A stretch of 64,000 nt of DNA from Sphingomonas edaphi (GTDB lineage Bacteria > Pseudomonadota > Alphaproteobacteria > Sphingomonadales > Sphingomonadaceae). Position numbers and translations under genes: made by a program. The stretch is from contig NZ_QXTF01000002.1 of the NCBI RefSeq assembly GCF_003583725.1, forward strand, positions 404,796-468,795, read 5' to 3'. Under the pieces are notes generated by a model. It ran no database searches. It was given only the letters and a program-made list of their open reading frames with translations, and was not told the DNA's origin. Shown one piece after another: positions 44,620 through 54,153 of this stretch. Numbering within the stretch: position 1 is the stretch's first letter; each line of letters starts with the position of its first letter.

Positions 44620-45114
44620 ATGCCGCAGATCGCCCAAATCGGCGAAATCTACGCGTCGCAGCTGTTTTGGCTGCTGGTCTTCTTTGGCGCCATCCTCGTC
44701 GTCATCGGTTACGGCATGCTGCCGAAGATCCAGGCGACGGTGGACGCGCGCGATTCGAAGATTGCGGCCGACCTTAAGGCTGCCGAAGGGGCGCGGGCCA
44801 CGGCCGACGCCCTCGAGGACGGCTATCGGGCGGCGATGGATAAGAGCCGCGCTGAAGCGGCCAAGCTTGCCGCTGACGCCAAAGCCGAAGCTGCCAAGGC
44901 GACCGAAAAGTCCGTTGCCAAGGCGGACAAGGCGATTGGTACCAAGATCGACAAGGCAGTCGCTAAGATCGCCGAAGCCCGCGCATCCGCGCTGACGGAG
45001 ATCGAAGGCGTTGCCGCCGAGGCCGCAGAGCAGATGGTGAGCCGTGTCGCCGGCTTCAGCGTCGATGCCGCAACGGCTCGCGCGCTGGTTGCCAAGGAGC
45101 TGGCCAATGGCTGA
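44620..45114 (+). CDS. atpF': ATP synthase F0 subunit b'
   Basis: 164 residues. An N-terminal membrane helix (FWLLVFFGAILVVIGYGML) is followed by a long Ala/Lys/Glu-rich coiled coil. This is the b' form that pairs with b in alphaproteobacteria and cyanobacteria to make the heterodimeric peripheral stalk. It overlaps atpF by eight bases. Confidence 0.93.
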   Translation: MPQIAQIGEIYASQLFWLLVFFGAILVVIGYGMLPKIQATVDARDSKIAADLKAAEGARATADALEDGYRAAMDKSRAEAAKLAADAKAEAAKATEKSVAKADKAIGTKIDKAVAKIAEARASALTEIEGVAAEAAEQMVSRVAGFSVDAATARALVAKELANG

Positions 45115-45652
45115 GCCAACCACCCACACCGAGGTCCCCGCCGGCGACGAAGCGCACGCCGATCCGGCCATTGGCGGAATCTTCAATGCATCGGTGATCG
45201 TCGCGATGGCGATGGCGCTAGTCCTGCTGGCGATGATCTGGAAGAAGGTACCGGCCGCGATCGGTCGCAGCCTCGACCTGAAGATTGCCGCCATCCGCGA
45301 GCAACTCGCAGAGGCGCAGGCCGTCCGCAAGGAAGCCGAAGCGCTGAAGTCGGAATACGAAGCCAAGTCCAAGGCCGCCGGCGAGGAAGCTGCCGCAATG
45401 GTTGAGCGCGCCCGTCACGAAGCGGAGCAGATCATCGCAAAGGCGTCCGACGACGCCGAAGCGTTGGTCGAGCGCCGCAAGGCGATGGCCGAAGCAAAGA
45501 TTGCCGCGGAAGAGCGCGCCGCGATCGACGAGCTTCGTGCTACAGCGGCGCGCGCGGCCACTGCCGCTGCGGCGAAGCTGATTGCCGAGCGCAATGATGC
45601 CAAAAGCGACAAAGCGTTGGTCGACGAGGCAATTGCTGGCCTCGGTCGCTAA
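45107..45652 (+). CDS. atpF: ATP synthase F0 subunit b
   Basis: 181 residues from ATG 45107 (MAEPTTHTEVPAG). A short soluble N-terminus is followed by one membrane helix (ASVIVAMAMALVLLAMIW) and a charged coiled coil (VRKEAEALKSEYEAKSKAA, then ATAAAAKLIAERNDAKS). Second half of the b/b' stalk. Last gene of the F0 operon; a perfect terminator follows 24 bp later. Confidence 0.94.
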   Translation: MAEPTTHTEVPAGDEAHADPAIGGIFNASVIVAMAMALVLLAMIWKKVPAAIGRSLDLKIAAIREQLAEAQAVRKEAEALKSEYEAKSKAAGEEAAAMVERARHEAEQIIAKASDDAEALVERRKAMAEAKIAAEERAAIDELRATAARAATAAAAKLIAERNDAKSDKALVDEAIAGLGR

Positions 45653-45676
45653 TTCTTCTAGTCACGGACAAGTAAA

Positions 45677-45704
45677 AGCCCGGCGGTCACCCGCCGGGCT
45701 TTTT
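45677..45704. terminator. Bidirectional Rho-independent terminator
   Basis: AGCCCGGCGG and CCGCCGGGCT pair perfectly around a TCAC loop, flanked by an A-run on the left and a T-run on the right. It ends the F0 operon on the plus strand and the CBS-protein gene, whose stop is at 45711, on the minus strand. Confidence 0.93.
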
Positions 45705-45710
45705 CGTTGG

Positions 45711-46145
45711 TCAGCTTTGCTTGTGGCTGCTGCCTTCGGCGCTGACACCTTCGAGCGCGGTGACGGCGGCGGCCTGCTGTGCTTCCCGGCTGAGGTCGCC
45801 AAGGCTCACCATGCCGACTAGGCGGTCGTCTGCATCCACGACCGGCAGGCGGCGTACCTGGGCATCGCTCATCCGCTGCGCCACCGCCAGTACGTCGTCC
45901 GTGTCGCGGGCGCAGACCACGTCCTTCGACATCAAATCGCGAACGGAGCAATCCGGACCGCGACCTTCGGCAACGCCGCGGACGGCGATGTCGCGATCGG
46001 TGATCATGCCGATCACCTTTTCATTTTCGCACACCGGGATCGATCCGGTATCGGCCGAGAGCATAAAGCTCGCGGCTTCCTTCGCGGTCGCATCGGGGGC
46101 AACCGTCTTGATTTCGCTGGTCATCACGTCACGAAGCTGGGCCAT
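45711..46145 (-). CDS. Tandem CBS-domain protein
   Basis: 144 residues with two CBS domains: DVMTSEIKTVAPDATAKEAA to IGMITDRDIAVRGV, and DLMSKDVVCARDTDDVLAVA to LVGMVSLGDLS. Paired CBS domains bind adenosine nucleotides and act as energy or ion-strength sensors. Stand-alone forms like this one are common in stress regulons but have no fixed partner. An ideal AAGGAGG site precedes the ATG. Confidence 0.9.
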   Translation of the reverse strand: MAQLRDVMTSEIKTVAPDATAKEAASFMLSADTGSIPVCENEKVIGMITDRDIAVRGVAEGRGPDCSVRDLMSKDVVCARDTDDVLAVAQRMSDAQVRRLPVVDADDRLVGMVSLGDLSREAQQAAAVTALEGVSAEGSSHKQS

Positions 46146-46203
46146 GTTTGCCTCCTCCTTTTCGTGATCTTCAACGAAGAGGCTTGGCTAGCCGTTCCGA
46201 ACC

Positions 46204-48228
46204 CTAGGGAACGTTCTCCGTCAGAAGGTCGTAGGTCGCGATCAGTTCGTCCTTCTGGTTGAAGACCTCGACTGCCCAGCGAACCACGCCAGTATCCTCG
46301 CTCTTCAGTGACTTGGCGCGAACGGTTAGTTCAACCCGCATGGAATCGCCCGGATAGAGCGGTGTCAGGAAGCGAAGGTTTTCGAGACCGGTGTTAGCCA
46401 GTACTGGCCCGGGATCAGGATCGACGAACAGGCCGGCAGCGAAGCTCAGGATCAGATATCCGTGGGCAACGCGGCCTTCGAAGATCGGCGAGGCCTTGGC
46501 GGCTTCGTCGTCCATGTGGGCATAGAAGGTGTCGCCAGTGAAATGAGCGAAATGCTCGATATCCTCGAGCGTAACGGTGCGGCTCGGGGTCTTGAGCGTA
46601 TCGCCAATCTGGAGTTCCGACATGCGACGGCGGAAGGGGTGCTGCTCGATGACATGCTTGGGACCACCTGGAATATATTGTTCGCTGATCGCGGCGATCA
46701 TTGCGGGCGTGGACTGGATGGCGGTGCGCTGCATATAATGTTTCACCCCGCGCACGCCGCCCATTTCTTCCGATCCCCCCGCGCGCCCAGGACCGCCGTG
46801 CACGAGGACGGGTAGGGGGGAGCCGTGGCCGGTGCTCTCCGCCGCGTTGTCGCGGTTCAGGACGAGCATTCGGCCATGATAGGCAGCGGCCCCCTGGATG
46901 AACTCGCGGGCCGCGCCGGGTGAGTAAGTGAACAGCGACAGCGCCAGGCTGCCCATGCCGCGATTGGCCAACGCGACGGCGTCGGCAATGTGCTTGTAGG
47001 GCATGACTGTAGAGACCGGGCCGAACGCCTCGACGTCGTGGACAGCGCTGGCGTGCCACGGATCGTCGGTGCGTAGCAGGATCGGCTCAAGGAAGGCGCC
47101 GCCCGCCACGCCCGGGGAGGCGTCGGGGTCGCCGCTGACGATGCGTGCACCGGCCGCCGTGAGCTTGGCAATCTGGGCGCGGACGTCATCGCGCTGTGCG
47201 CAGGAGACAAGGGCCCCCATGCGGCTTTCCCTGTCACGCGGGTCGCCGACCTTGGTGGCCTGTAGCCGTTCGCGGATAGCTGCCTCGACCGCATCGAGAT
47301 GCTCGGCTGGCGCCATGGCGCGGCGAATGGCGGTGCACTTCTGCCCCGCCTTAACCGTCATCTCGTTGACGACCTCCTTCACGAATAGGTCGAACTCAGG
47401 CGTACCTGGCCCGGCGTCAGGGCCCAGCAGCGAGGCGTTGAGGCTATCCTGCTCGGCGACGAACTTTACGCTTTCGCGCTGGACGACCGGGTGGCTGCGG
47501 AGCTTCAAAGCAGTGGCGGCCGAGCCGGTGAAGCTAACCACATCCTGGCCCGTCAAATGATCGAACAGGTCGCCGACGCCGCCGACAATCAGCTGGACCG
47601 CGCCATCCGGCAGCAGGCCACTGTCGATCATCACTCGGAACGCTGCCTCGCAAAGGTAGGCCGTGGAGCTGGCCGGCTTCACGATGGCCGGCATCCCCGC
47701 TAGGAGAGTCGGCGCGAGCTTTTCCAGCATGCCCCAAACGGGAAAGTTGAAGGCGTTGATGTGGACCGCAGCGCCCTGGAGCGGCGTGTAAATGTGCTGG
47801 CCGATAAAGCTGCCCGACTTGCTCAACGGTTCGAGCGCCCCGTCGAGGAGCACATGGGCGTCGGGCAGTTCGCGCCGTCCTTTTGATGAGAATGAGAGCA
47901 GGGTGCCGGCGCCGCCCTCGATATCAATCCAGCCATCCTTGCGAGTGGCTCCGGTCAGGTAGTTAAGCTCGTACAGCTCCTCCTTGCGCTCCAAGATTGC
48001 GAGGCCAAGGCCTTTGATGATGCGTGCCCGCTCATGAAAGGTCAGTCTACGTAAGGCCGGACCGCCAACGTTTCGAGCGTGATGGAGCATGGCGGCGAAA
48101 TCGAGGCCGCCCGAGCCCGTCTTTGCAACGAGGCTTCCGTCGATGGCCGAGTTGATGTCGGCCAGGGCGGCGCTGTCGCCTGCGATCCATTGGTCGCGCG
48201 CATAGTTGAGGAGCTGTGCGGTTTTCAT
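46204..48228 (-). CDS. paaZ: Bifunctional oxepin-CoA hydrolase/3-oxo-5,6-dehydrosuberyl-CoA semialdehyde dehydrogenase
   Basis: 674 residues. Residues 1 to about 520 are an aldehyde dehydrogenase with catalytic Glu in [11 protein letters not shown] and Cys in [13 protein letters not shown]. Residues about 530-674 are a MaoC-type hydratase domain ([19 protein letters not shown], then [11 protein letters not shown]). The hydratase opens the oxepin-CoA ring and the dehydrogenase oxidises the resulting aldehyde in aerobic phenylacetyl-CoA breakdown. Both domains look intact. paaG lies upstream on the same strand. Confidence 0.95.
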   Translation of the reverse strand: MKTAQLLNYARDQWIAGDSAALADINSAIDGSLVAKTGSGGLDFAAMLHHARNVGGPALRRLTFHERARIIKGLGLAILERKEELYELNYLTGATRKDGWIDIEGGAGTLLSFSSKGRRELPDAHVLLDGALEPLSKSGSFIGQHIYTPLQGAAVHINAFNFPVWGMLEKLAPTLLAGMPAIVKPASSTAYLCEAAFRVMIDSGLLPDGAVQLIVGGVGDLFDHLTGQDVVSFTGSAATALKLRSHPVVQRESVKFVAEQDSLNASLLGPDAGPGTPEFDLFVKEVVNEMTVKAGQKCTAIRRAMAPAEHLDAVEAAIRERLQATKVGDPRDRESRMGALVSCAQRDDVRAQIAKLTAAGARIVSGDPDASPGVAGGAFLEPILLRTDDPWHASAVHDVEAFGPVSTVMPYKHIADAVALANRGMGSLALSLFTYSPGAAREFIQGAAAYHGRMLVLNRDNAAESTGHGSPLPVLVHGGPGRAGGSEEMGGVRGVKHYMQRTAIQSTPAMIAAISEQYIPGGPKHVIEQHPFRRRMSELQIGDTLKTPSRTVTLEDIEHFAHFTGDTFYAHMDDEAAKASPIFEGRVAHGYLILSFAAGLFVDPDPGPVLANTGLENLRFLTPLYPGDSMRVELTVRAKSLKSEDTGVVRWAVEVFNQKDELIATYDLLTENVP

Positions 48229-48349
48229 GGCGCGATAGGGACCCTTCTCGACATAGTTGGGCGCTGCCTAGGCCTATCCACGCTCACAAGGCAACGGGAA
48301 GGCTTTATCCGTCCTGTGAGGTGGCCTTCCGCCGTTGCTACGCGGTCGG

Positions 48350-49132
48350 TCAGCGGCCGGTGAAGCTGGCCTTGCGCTTCTCGAGAAAGGCGGCGACGCC
48401 CTCACGATAATCCTCGGTGAAGCCCAGGCGGCGCATTTCGTCGCGCTGCAGATTGAGTTCTTCATCGAGGGTGCGGGACCAGGTGGTGCGGACGATCGAT
48501 TTGATTGCGGCCAGGCCAAGCGGTGGCAGCGCGGCAAGTTTGGCTGCAAGCGCATCGACTTCGCTGTCCAGCCATTCCCCGCCCACGCTTTTCCAGATGA
48601 GGCCCCAGTCGGCGGCCTGCGGCGCCTCCAGCGGCTCGCCGGTGAGCGCGAGGCCCAGCGCACGAGCCTGGCCGACGAGGCGGGGGAGGTGCCAGCTTCC
48701 GCCGCTGTCGGGGATCAGGCCGAGCGCTGAGAAGCTCTGGATGAACTTGGCGGTGCTGGCGGCGACGACAATGTCGCAGGCGAGCGCAATGTTGGCACCG
48801 GCGCCCGCTGCGACCCCGTTGACCTTGGCAATCACCGGCTGCGGCAGGCTCGCCAGCGTACGGATGAGCGGGTTCCAGCTTTCCTCAACTGTCTCGCCAA
48901 GGTCGACCGCATCACCCGGCGCAACGGCTCGGTCGTTGAGATCCTGTCCTGCGCAGAAGGCACGGCCGGAACCGGTCAGGATGACGACGCGTGCGTTGCC
49001 GAGATTACCGAGGGCATCGCGAAGTTCGCTATGCATCGCTCGGGTAAAGCTGTTCAGCCGGTCCGGCCGGTTGAGCGTGATGCGGGCGATGCCTTCGTCA
49101 TTTGAAAACAGGATGGTTTCATAATTCGGCAT
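48350..49132 (-). CDS. paaG: 1,2-epoxyphenylacetyl-CoA isomerase (enoyl-CoA hydratase family)
   Basis: 260 residues. The crotonase fold shows the oxyanion-hole motif VAAGAGANIALACD and IPDSGGSWHLPRLVG, with the Asp typical of PaaG isomerases. GRAFCAGQDLNDRAV is also PaaG-like. It converts the ring epoxide made by PaaABCE to the oxepin that PaaZ hydrolyses. It is transcribed with paaZ, about 120 bp upstream of it. Other crotonases are possible, but context is decisive. Confidence 0.93.
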   Translation of the reverse strand: MPNYETILFSNDEGIARITLNRPDRLNSFTRAMHSELRDALGNLGNARVVILTGSGRAFCAGQDLNDRAVAPGDAVDLGETVEESWNPLIRTLASLPQPVIAKVNGVAAGAGANIALACDIVVAASTAKFIQSFSALGLIPDSGGSWHLPRLVGQARALGLALTGEPLEAPQAADWGLIWKSVGGEWLDSEVDALAAKLAALPPLGLAAIKSIVRTTWSRTLDEELNLQRDEMRRLGFTEDYREGVAAFLEKRKASFTGR

Positions 49133-49190
49133 CGTGCGACTCCCTTGTCGCGCGGGTCATAGCAACTGCACAGCGCAGGCGGCCAGACCG

Positions 49191-50888
49191 TCAGCCTTTT
49201 CGCGGCCCCTTGCGTCCCTGCCACTTGGGCTTGGCGCGCGGCTTGATGGTTGCGGTGCGGTTGGGACGCGGGCTAGGGGCTTCGCCGCGGGGTTCGGCCT
49301 GCTCGATGATCAGTCCTTCGTCTTCAGGGGCGATTGTCGCGCGGCGCAAAGCCTTGATGAAGCCGGGCGTCGCTCGCTCGGTCACCTCGAAATAGCTTTC
49401 GTTGGCGGCGACACGGATTGCGCCGATCTCGTTGCGGCCGACATGGCCGTAGCGGCAAATGAGCGGCAGCAGCCAGCGTGGGTCGGCGTTGTGGCGGCGG
49501 CCAGCGTTCATCCGGAACCAAGTCGAGCTTTCGAAGCCAGCACGTGGTCCTGCATCCGGAGCGCGCCGCTCGTCTCGTCCGCCAGCCGCCAGAATATCCT
49601 CAGGGGAGGGAAGCTTGGTGCGGTGAGAGCGGACCAGCGCGGCGGCAATGTCCTGCGGGGACAGCTTGGCCATCAGCTGTTCCGCGAGCTGACGGTCCTC
49701 CTCGTCTGGCTCGACAGTCACCGACAGTTGTTCGAGTAACCGCTCGCGATCCTTGGCGAGAACCTGCTCCGGTGACGGCGGCTCAATCCAGTCAGCTTCG
49801 ATCCGAGCATTGCGCAGCATAATTTCGACGTTGCGGCGGCGGCGGAAGGGAACGAGGAGCACGGCGACGCCCTTGCGCCCCGCGCGACCGGTGCGGCCCG
49901 ACCGGTGTTGGAGTGCCTCTGCATCGCGCGGCAGCTCAACGTGAATGACCAGCGAAACCGACGGAAGGTCGATGCCTCGTGCGGCGACGTCAGTCGCGAC
50001 GCAAACCCGCGCGCGCTTGTCGCGCAATGCTTGGAGCGCGTGGTTGCGTTCGTTCTGGCTGTGCTCGCCGGACAGAGCGACCGCGTCGAACCCGCGTTCG
50101 GTGAGGCTGGCGTGCAGGCGGCGGACCGCTTCGCGGGTCGCACAAAACAGGATGGCGGTTTCCGCCTCGTGGAGGCGGAGCAGGTTTACCACCGCATGCT
50201 CGATATCGGTCGGGGAGACGACGACTGCCTGGTAGGCGATGTCGGCATGACCTTCGCTATCGCCAATGGTGGCAATTCGTAGCGCATCCTTTTGGTAGCG
50301 CTTGGCGAGAGCAACGATCTGGCGGGGCAAGGTAGCAGAGAATAGGAGGGTGCGGCGCGTGTCGGGCGTCGCATCGAGAATTTCTTCGAGTTCCTCGCGG
50401 AAGCCCATATCGAGCATTTCGTCCGCTTCGTCGAGGACGGCGACGCGCAAGGCCGAAAGGTCCAGCGCGCCACGCTCCAGGTGATCGCGGAGGCGCCCGG
50501 GCGTTCCGACAACGATGTGTGCGCCCCCTTGGAGGGCGCGGCGTTCCTTCATCGGGTCCATACCGCCGACACAGCTGACGACGCGGGCGCCGGCCGGCCC
50601 ATAGAGCCAGTCGAGTTCGCGGCTGACCTGAAGGGCGAGTTCTCGCGTCGGTGCAACGATCAGGGCCAGCGGCTCGCGCGTCCAGGGTGCGCGGTCCGCC
50701 TCCAAGATTTGCTCGCCAATGGCGAGGCCAAAAGCGACGGTTTTGCCTGATCCGGTTTTGGCCGAAACGATTAGGTCGCGACCGCGCGCCTCGTCCTTCA
50801 GGACTTCGGATTGGACCGGAGTGAGATTGTCATAGCCGCGCGCTGCCAGCGCTTCCGCGAGCGCGGCGGGAAGATTGGATTGTTGCAT
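49191..50888 (-). CDS. DEAD-box RNA helicase with DbpA-type RNA-binding domain
   Basis: 565 residues from ATG 50888 (MQQSNLPAAL). The helicase core motifs are complete: LTPVQ (Q motif), SAKTGSGKT (I), PTRELALQ (Ia), DEAD in LDEADEMLD (II), SATLP (III) and the HRSGRTGRAGRKG motif (VI). A C-terminal DbpA-like domain (NADPRWLLPLICRYGHVGRNEIGAI) and a basic tail (RAKPKWQGRKGPRKG) follow. DbpA relatives act in 23S rRNA maturation; others are cold-shock helicases. It separates paaG from paaA and is divergent from paaA, apparently unrelated to phenylacetate. Confidence 0.93.
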   Translation of the reverse strand: MQQSNLPAALAEALAARGYDNLTPVQSEVLKDEARGRDLIVSAKTGSGKTVAFGLAIGEQILEADRAPWTREPLALIVAPTRELALQVSRELDWLYGPAGARVVSCVGGMDPMKERRALQGGAHIVVGTPGRLRDHLERGALDLSALRVAVLDEADEMLDMGFREELEEILDATPDTRRTLLFSATLPRQIVALAKRYQKDALRIATIGDSEGHADIAYQAVVVSPTDIEHAVVNLLRLHEAETAILFCATREAVRRLHASLTERGFDAVALSGEHSQNERNHALQALRDKRARVCVATDVAARGIDLPSVSLVIHVELPRDAEALQHRSGRTGRAGRKGVAVLLVPFRRRRNVEIMLRNARIEADWIEPPSPEQVLAKDRERLLEQLSVTVEPDEEDRQLAEQLMAKLSPQDIAAALVRSHRTKLPSPEDILAAGGRDERRAPDAGPRAGFESSTWFRMNAGRRHNADPRWLLPLICRYGHVGRNEIGAIRVAANESYFEVTERATPGFIKALRRATIAPEDEGLIIEQAEPRGEAPSPRPNRTATIKPRAKPKWQGRKGPRKG

Positions 50889-50976
50889 GGCTGGAGCGCC
50901 TACTCGTTTTATGCGCTGAGCGATAGTGCGACTCGTCCGAATTGAAGCGGAGGGGCACAAGCGCTACATCGCCTCC

Positions 50977-51960
50977 ATGTACACGACCGAACTCAGCAAG
51001 AATGTGAAGCCGATCGAGGCGGCAGAGGATCCGGCACTGGTAGAGGCGTTCGAGGCGCGGGTCGCTGCGGACGAGTTCATCGAACCCAAGGATTGGATGC
51101 CGGAGGCTTATCGCAAGACCTTGGTTCGGCAGATTTCGCAGCATGCGCATAGTGAGATCGTTGGCATGTTGCCCGAGGGTAATTGGATCACGCGTGCGCC
51201 AAGCCTGCGCCGCAAGGCAATCCTCCTAGCCAAGGTGCAGGACGAGGGCGGGCACGGCCTCTACCTCTATTGCGCTGCAGAGACGTTGGGCACGAGCCGA
51301 GAGGAAATGGTCGAGGCGCTCCATTCGGGGAAAGCCAAGTACAGCACCATCTTCAACTATCCGACGCTGACTTGGGCCGACATCGGCGCGATCGGTTGGC
51401 TGGTCGACGGCGCGGCGATCATGAATCAGGTTCCACTCCAGCGGACGAGCTACGGACCGTATGCCCGCGCGATGGTCCGCGTGTGCAAGGAAGAGAGCTT
51501 CCACCAGCGCCAGGGCTATGAAATCATGATCGCACTGGCGAACGGCACCGACGCCCAGAAGCGGATGGCACAAGATGCCCTCAACCGCTGGTGGTGGCCG
51601 TCGCTCATGATGTTCGGCCCGCCCGACGACAATTCGCCGAACACAGCGCGTTCGATGCGCTGGCGGATCAAGCGAGAGACCAATGACGAGCTTCGCCAGA
51701 AGTTCGTGGACATCACCGTTCCGCAGGCGGAGTATCTGGGCCTCACCGTGCCGGATCCCGCGCTGTCGTGGAACGAGGTCAAGGGCGGCTACGACTTCGG
51801 CGAGATCGACTGGGAAGAGTTTTACGCAGTGGTGCGTGGCGAGGGCCCGGTCGCCAAGGAACGGATGAAGGCGAGGCGCGAAGCTTGGGACAATGGCGCC
51901 TGGGTTCGCGATGCCGCCGCCGCGCATGAAGCGAAGCGCGCCGCGAAGGCCGCGGCATGA
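50977..51960 (+). CDS. paaA: Phenylacetyl-CoA epoxidase, catalytic subunit A
   Basis: 327 residues (E. coli about 309). The ferritin-like di-iron subunit has [39 protein letters not shown] and [15 protein letters not shown], which hold the Glu and His iron ligands. PaaA hydroxylates by forming the 1,2-epoxide of phenylacetyl-CoA with O2 and NADPH, with PaaC as structural partner and PaaE supplying electrons. The ATG at 50977 is assumed; GGAGGGG lies too far upstream, and GTG 50926 is possible. The stop overlaps paaB (ATGA). Confidence 0.95.
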   Translation: MYTTELSKNVKPIEAAEDPALVEAFEARVAADEFIEPKDWMPEAYRKTLVRQISQHAHSEIVGMLPEGNWITRAPSLRRKAILLAKVQDEGGHGLYLYCAAETLGTSREEMVEALHSGKAKYSTIFNYPTLTWADIGAIGWLVDGAAIMNQVPLQRTSYGPYARAMVRVCKEESFHQRQGYEIMIALANGTDAQKRMAQDALNRWWWPSLMMFGPPDDNSPNTARSMRWRIKRETNDELRQKFVDITVPQAEYLGLTVPDPALSWNEVKGGYDFGEIDWEEFYAVVRGEGPVAKERMKARREAWDNGAWVRDAAAAHEAKRAAKAAA

Positions 51961-52253
51961 GCGAGGGCAAAGGACATGACTGGCCGCTCTGGGAAGTTTT
52001 CGTTCGTTCGAAGGGCGGTCTCAGTCATCGCCATGTCGGCAGTGTTCATGCTCCTGACGCGGAGCTCGCGCTCCGCCACGCCCGCGACACCTACACGCGG
52101 CGGCTAGAGGGCGTCAGCCTGTGGGTCGTGCCATCGTCGGCGATCGTCGCCAGCGATCCGGCGCAGTCGGGCGAAATGTTCGAGCCGGCGGAAGACAAGA
52201 TTTACCGCCACCCGACCTTTTACGACATTCCCGACGTGGTGAAGCACATCTGA
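51957..52253 (+). CDS. paaB: Phenylacetyl-CoA epoxidase subunit B
   Basis: 98 residues: [36 protein letters not shown] is spread over the conserved core, ending in [14 protein letters not shown]. It is a small subunit needed for the PaaABC assembly and electron transfer from PaaE. Both ends overlap neighbours (ATGA with paaA, TGATG with paaC). Confidence 0.96.
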   Translation: MSEGKGHDWPLWEVFVRSKGGLSHRHVGSVHAPDAELALRHARDTYTRRLEGVSLWVVPSSAIVASDPAQSGEMFEPAEDKIYRHPTFYDIPDVVKHI

Positions 52254-53077
52254 TGCCTTCGCTACCGACAATCGAGAAGGATGTTGAACAGCGTGCGAAG
52301 TCCGCGCCAGACCATGGCGCGTTCGACTCCGCAACCGCAGGTCAACACGACCCTGCGGTGGTGGATTATTGCCAGCGGCTGGGCGACGATGCGTTGATCC
52401 TGGGTCAACGGCTAAGCGAGTGGTGCGGGCATGCGCCAGCGCTGGAAGTGGACCTCAGCCTCGCCAATATCGCGCTTGACCTGATTGGGCAGGCGACCAA
52501 CTTCCTCGGGCTGGCTGGCAATGCCAACGAGCTCGCTTTCCACCGCGACGTGCTCGACTGGAAGAATTGCTGGCTGGTTGAGCAGCCCAACGGCGATTTT
52601 GCGCAGACCATGGCGCGGCAGTTCCTGTTCTCGACGTGGCAGCATATGCTTTACGACCGGCTTGCGGGCTCCAGCGATCAACGCATCGCGGCGGTTGCGG
52701 CGAAGGCGGTCAAGGAGGTAGCCTATCATCGCGAGCTGGCGGCGGACTGGGTGATCCGGCTCGGCGACGGGACGGACGAGAGTGCCCGCCGGATGGCCGA
52801 GGGGCTGGATTGGTGCTGGCGCTTCCTGCCGGAACTATTCGAGTTGGACGAGACGCTGCAGGCGCTGGTCGATCGCGGTATCGCGGTGAACCCACAATCC
52901 TTCGAAGACGATTATCGCCAAGCGATCGGCGCGGTGTTAGCCGAAGCGAAGCTTGCCACCCCGCCGGAACAGCGGCCTATCCTTGGCGGGCGCCGCGGCC
53001 ACCATAGCGAGCATCTAGGCCATCTGCTGGCGGTCATGCAGTATCTGCCGCGCACTTACCCTGACGCGGTCTGGTAA
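52253..53077 (+). CDS. paaC: Phenylacetyl-CoA epoxidase, structural subunit C
   Basis: 274 residues. A ferritin-like subunit resembling PaaA without its full set of metal ligands, with LGDDALILGQRLSEWCGHAP, ALDLIGQATNFLGLAGN and EVAYHRELAADWVIRLGDGT. It scaffolds PaaA. ATG 52253 overlaps the paaB stop. The TAATG junction at 53075-53079 leads straight into paaE; the usual paaD between them is absent. Confidence 0.95.
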   Translation: MPSLPTIEKDVEQRAKSAPDHGAFDSATAGQHDPAVVDYCQRLGDDALILGQRLSEWCGHAPALEVDLSLANIALDLIGQATNFLGLAGNANELAFHRDVLDWKNCWLVEQPNGDFAQTMARQFLFSTWQHMLYDRLAGSSDQRIAAVAAKAVKEVAYHRELAADWVIRLGDGTDESARRMAEGLDWCWRFLPELFELDETLQALVDRGIAVNPQSFEDDYRQAIGAVLAEAKLATPPEQRPILGGRRGHHSEHLGHLLAVMQYLPRTYPDAVW

Positions 53078-54150
53078 TGGCTGAACATTTCTACCCGCTG
53101 CGGGTCGCGGAGGTCGTGGCCGAGACCGACGATGCCAACTCCATCCTGTTCGAAGTCCCGGAAGAGCTGGCCAGTGCATTTCGCTTTAAAGCCGGCCAGC
53201 ATTTGACGCTTCGCGCCGACATTGGCGGCGAGGAAGTTCGGAGAAATTATTCGCTCTGCGTCGCGCCCGATTCAGGCGAACTGCGCGTGACGGTAAAGCG
53301 AATCGCGGGCGGCGTCTTTTCCAACTGGGTCGGCGACCAACTGAGGCCCGGCGACACGATCGATGTCATGACTCCGCATGGCAGCTTCACCTCCGATTTC
53401 GATGCGGGAGCGGAGCGGCGGTATGTCGGTTTCGCTGGCGGGTCGGGCATCACGCCGGTCATATCGCTGATCCGAACCGCGCTGGCGGCCGAGCCGAAAT
53501 CGCGCTTTACCCTGTTTTACGGCAATAGGGACGCAGGCTCCATCATCTTCCTGGAGGCACTTGCGGCGCTCAAGGATCGGTACATGGGCCGGTTCGAACT
53601 CTACCACTTCCTCAGTGACGAGGAGGGAGATGTCGACCTGTTCAACGGAATGCTCGACCGCGAAACCTGCGCTGACGCAATCGAGCATCTGGTGGACGCG
53701 CCGCAGCACGTCACCGCCTGGTTCATTTGCGGACCGGGCCCGATGATGGACGCGGCGGAAGCGGCGCTGCTCGATAAGGGTGTTTCGAAGGACCGCATCC
53801 ACATCGAACGCTTCACCGCCGGTCGTCCGTCCGCGGCACTTGCCGCACAGATGGCAGCGCTTCAGGAGGAAGCGGCCGGACAAACGATGAGTGTCACTCT
53901 CGACGGTCGCACGAGGCGGGTCGAATTTTCCGCCGGAAACATCCTCGACAGCGCACGGGATGCCGGATTGCCGGCTCCGTTCGCCTGCAAGGCCGGAGTG
54001 TGCGCGACGTGCCGCGCCAAGGTTACGCGCGGCAAAGTAGAAATGGCCGCGCGCTATGGCCTGACCGATGAGGAAATTGCCGCGGGATATGTCCTGACGT
54101 GCCAGTCCGTGCCGGTCGGCGAAGGCGTTGCCGTCGACTATGACGCCTGA
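53077..54150 (+). CDS. paaE: Phenylacetyl-CoA epoxidase, NADPH reductase subunit E
   Basis: 357 residues. An FAD-binding ferredoxin-reductase domain (RRNYSLCVAP, GGVFSNWVGDQLRPGD) is followed by an NADPH site (FAGGSGITPVISLI, CGPGPMMDAAE) and a C-terminal plant-type 2Fe-2S ferredoxin (CKAGVCATCRAKV with the fourth Cys near TCQSVP). It carries electrons from NADPH to the PaaA di-iron centre. In most operons it follows paaD; here it follows paaC directly. Confidence 0.95.
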   Translation: MAEHFYPLRVAEVVAETDDANSILFEVPEELASAFRFKAGQHLTLRADIGGEEVRRNYSLCVAPDSGELRVTVKRIAGGVFSNWVGDQLRPGDTIDVMTPHGSFTSDFDAGAERRYVGFAGGSGITPVISLIRTALAAEPKSRFTLFYGNRDAGSIIFLEALAALKDRYMGRFELYHFLSDEEGDVDLFNGMLDRETCADAIEHLVDAPQHVTAWFICGPGPMMDAAEAALLDKGVSKDRIHIERFTAGRPSAALAAQMAALQEEAAGQTMSVTLDGRTRRVEFSAGNILDSARDAGLPAPFACKAGVCATCRAKVTRGKVEMAARYGLTDEEIAAGYVLTCQSVPVGEGVAVDYDA

Positions 54151-54153
54151 GCG

